DNA of 5,889 nt from the NCBI GenBank assembly GCA_003149835.1, contig QAMX01000024.1:1-5889 (forward strand), written 5' to 3'. A program made the position numbers and the translations under genes. Under the pieces are notes generated by a model. It saw only the letters and a list, made by a program, of their open reading frames with translations. It was not told the origin of the DNA and did not search any database. Numbering within the stretch: the stretch's first letter is position 1; each line of letters starts with the position of its first letter. This document shows positions 4,457-5,889 of the stretch, piece by piece. Origin of the DNA: Clostridiales bacterium. Its GTDB lineage: Bacteria; Bacillota; Clostridia; Oscillospirales; QAMX01.

Positions 4457-5889
4457 TTAGAATAAGCGGAGCTGTTCGGCAAACCGTTCGCGCCGCCGGC
4501 CGGTGTCTTCGCGGACGACGCTGTCTGGCAGATCGGACAGAAAAGGAGAGGGCTCGGCGCCGGCCGTCACGATCAGCTCCTCGCGCGCGCGGGTCATGCC
4601 TACATATAAGAGGCGCCGTTCCTCTTCGAGATCGGCCGGGTTGGCAGGGGATTCCAACGGCAGAGCGCCCGCGCGCACGCCTGCGACGAACACCGCGGGG
4701 AATTCCAGCCCCTTGGCGCCGTGCAGGGTCATCAGCCGTACTGCGCCGGACTCCCAGCCGCTGCCCGCGGCGCGGCGAAGGTCGGCCTCCTCGCCCAGAC
4801 ACAACGCCTTCCATGTCTCGTGAAGGTTTGCATGGAAAACCATGGTGTTTCTGAGCTGTTCCAGCGCTTGGGAACTGCCGTACGCCTCCTCCCAACGCTC
4901 CACGAGCTTCCACGGCTTCTCCTCAGAGATCAGAGGCAGCCATTCCTCCACGCGGCTTGCCCAGGCTTCCAGCGTCCCGCAGCCCCTGACCGCCTCCCGC
5001 AGCGTTTGCGGCTCAAAGGGCTTTGACCGCCGGCAGAGCTCCGCCGCTTTCGCAATGAGATCCGCAGGACAGTTCCACAGCAGCCGCAGCGCGGTTTCCG
5101 CAGCCGCGATGTCGCATGGAACGTGCAGGGAGCGGAAGAAGGCGAGCGCGCCCCGAACCTCCTCCGCGTCCAGAAAATCCCCGCGGCCGCTGACGATGCA
5201 GGGGATGTCGTCGTGGCGCAGGCATTTTTCAATGAGCTCCAACTGCCGGTGCGTGCGGCAGAGCACCGCGATATCGGAAAATGGCCGCGTATCCCGCTCG
5301 TGTCCGAAGTTCTGCGCTTCCAGCATATCGACGCCGCCGGCAATACGGCCGATCTCCTTGGCGATAAAAACGGCCTCGGCAAAATCGTCCGGCGCCTGTA
5401 CCAGCCGCACCGCGGTACCGGAGGGGCGGTTGGGCAAAAGCCGCCGCGACGGGCCGGAATTTTTCTCGATCACAGGCGCGGCGGCGCTGAGAATCTCCGG
5501 CGTCGAGCGATAATTCTCCGTCAGCCGAATCTGCCGCGTGTCCGGAAAGTCTTCGGCGAGCCGCTCAAAGCAGCGGCCGCTGGCGCCGCGAAAGCCGTAG
5601 ATCGACTGATCCGGGTCGCCGATGACAAACAGGCTCTCCGCATCGCGGCTCCATGCGCGCAGCAAGGCGTACTGCGTGTCGTTGATGTCCTGAAACTCGT
5701 CCACCAGCAGGTGCGTGAAGGCGCGGCGCGGGGGATCGAGCTTCAACGCTTCGGTCAGCAGATCGTCGAAATCCAGCGCTTCCAGCGCCCGCAGGCGGGA
5801 ACAATAGGCCGCATACAGATCTGCGGAAATGCCGGCCGCCTCCATGGCCGCGCCGTTCTTGACGCGGGAGACTGCTTGCAGAAGATTTG
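4457..5889 (-). CDS. UvrD/PcrA-type superfamily 1A DNA helicase, 5' end outside the window
   Basis: This is the C-terminal part of an ATP-dependent 3'-to-5' DNA helicase of the UvrD/Rep/PcrA family. The frame is open to the window edge: an in-frame Met at 5845 has 14 further open codons upstream, so the N-terminus with the Walker A motif is not seen. Counting from that Met, the order is DFDDLL (25-30), motif II DEFQD (49-53), motif III GDPDQSIYGFRGA (76-88), motif IV ENYRS (110-114), a 2A-type core segment DIAVLCRT (191-198), motif V TLHGAKGLEF (373-382), and motif VI EERRLLYVGMTRARE (408-422). It stops 40 residues after motif VI, so it lacks the long PcrA C-terminal tail. Codon use is strongly GC-biased, unlike metY and cysK. 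Roles in repair or replication-fork processing are known for the family. It may be a shorter or fused relative rather than PcrA itself. Confidence 0.93.
   Translation of the reverse strand, partial: NLLQAVSRVKNGAAMEAAGISADLYAAYCSRLRALEALDFDDLLTEALKLDPPRRAFTHLLVDEFQDINDTQYALLRAWSRDAESLFVIGDPDQSIYGFRGASGRCFERLAEDFPDTRQIRLTENYRSTPEILSAAAPVIEKNSGPSRRLLPNRPSGTAVRLVQAPDDFAEAVFIAKEIGRIAGGVDMLEAQNFGHERDTRPFSDIAVLCRTHRQLELIEKCLRHDDIPCIVSGRGDFLDAEEVRGALAFFRSLHVPCDIAAAETALRLLWNCPADLIAKAAELCRRSKPFEPQTLREAVRGCGTLEAWASRVEEWLPLISEEKPWKLVERWEEAYGSSQALEQLRNTMVFHANLHETWKALCLGEEADLRRAAGSGWESGAVRLMTLHGAKGLEFPAVFVAGVRAGALPLESPANPADLEEERRLLYVGMTRAREELIVTAGAEPSPFLSDLPDSVVREDTGRRRERFAEQLRLF

Noticed and set aside
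4350..4913. Arg-rich 187-codon minus-strand frame and other frames over 4500-5800
   Set aside because: These are shadows of the GC-rich helicase gene; the helicase frame carries all the conserved motifs.

Overview
The window looks like chromosomal DNA of a low-to-mid GC Firmicute, most likely a gut Clostridia (Oscillospirales-type). This rests on near-perfect sigma-A promoters (TTGACA-N17-TATAAT), strong AGGAGG-like ribosome binding sites, intrinsic terminators and a clostridial-type Rrf2 regulator. The species cannot be fixed from this sequence.

Layout: positions 1-292 are GC-rich non-coding DNA with stem-loops. A consensus promoter at 293-321 drives a tRNA-Leu (anticodon GAG, 374-457), closed by a strong terminator at 460-495. 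A short repeat-rich stretch (500-580) leads into a visibly AT-richer block of about 3.5 kb. All recognised genes in that block read on the minus strand. In transcription order they are an Rrf2-family regulator (3171-3599) with its own promoter and terminator, then a second promoter and operator, a previously unlisted 32-codon small ORF with three consecutive Cys codons (2959-3057), metY (O-acetylhomoserine sulfhydrylase, 1642-2943) and cysK (cysteine synthase, 717-1649, overlapping metY by 8 nt). Behind the regulator lies a gene-poor stretch of about 850 bp (3606-4456) with a cluster of stem-loops and a degenerate reading frame. The GC-rich 3' part of a UvrD/PcrA-type helicase gene (4457 to the window edge) follows, with a terminator at 4313-4348.

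How it works together: MetY and CysK both fix sulfide into carbon skeletons, giving homocysteine and cysteine. The Rrf2 protein is the obvious candidate controller. The operon promoter contains three TTCAACC/GGTTGAA half-sites spaced two helical turns apart and alternating in orientation. The regulator's own promoter contains the same half-site pair with the same 13-bp gap, suggesting one shared operator type and autoregulation. Between promoter and metY sits the Cys-Cys-Cys small ORF. It has its own Shine-Dalgarno, its Cys codons lie inside a long leader-RNA hairpin, and its stop codon abuts the metY Shine-Dalgarno. This suggests a second, translational layer of cysteine sensing and is the most interesting element in the window.
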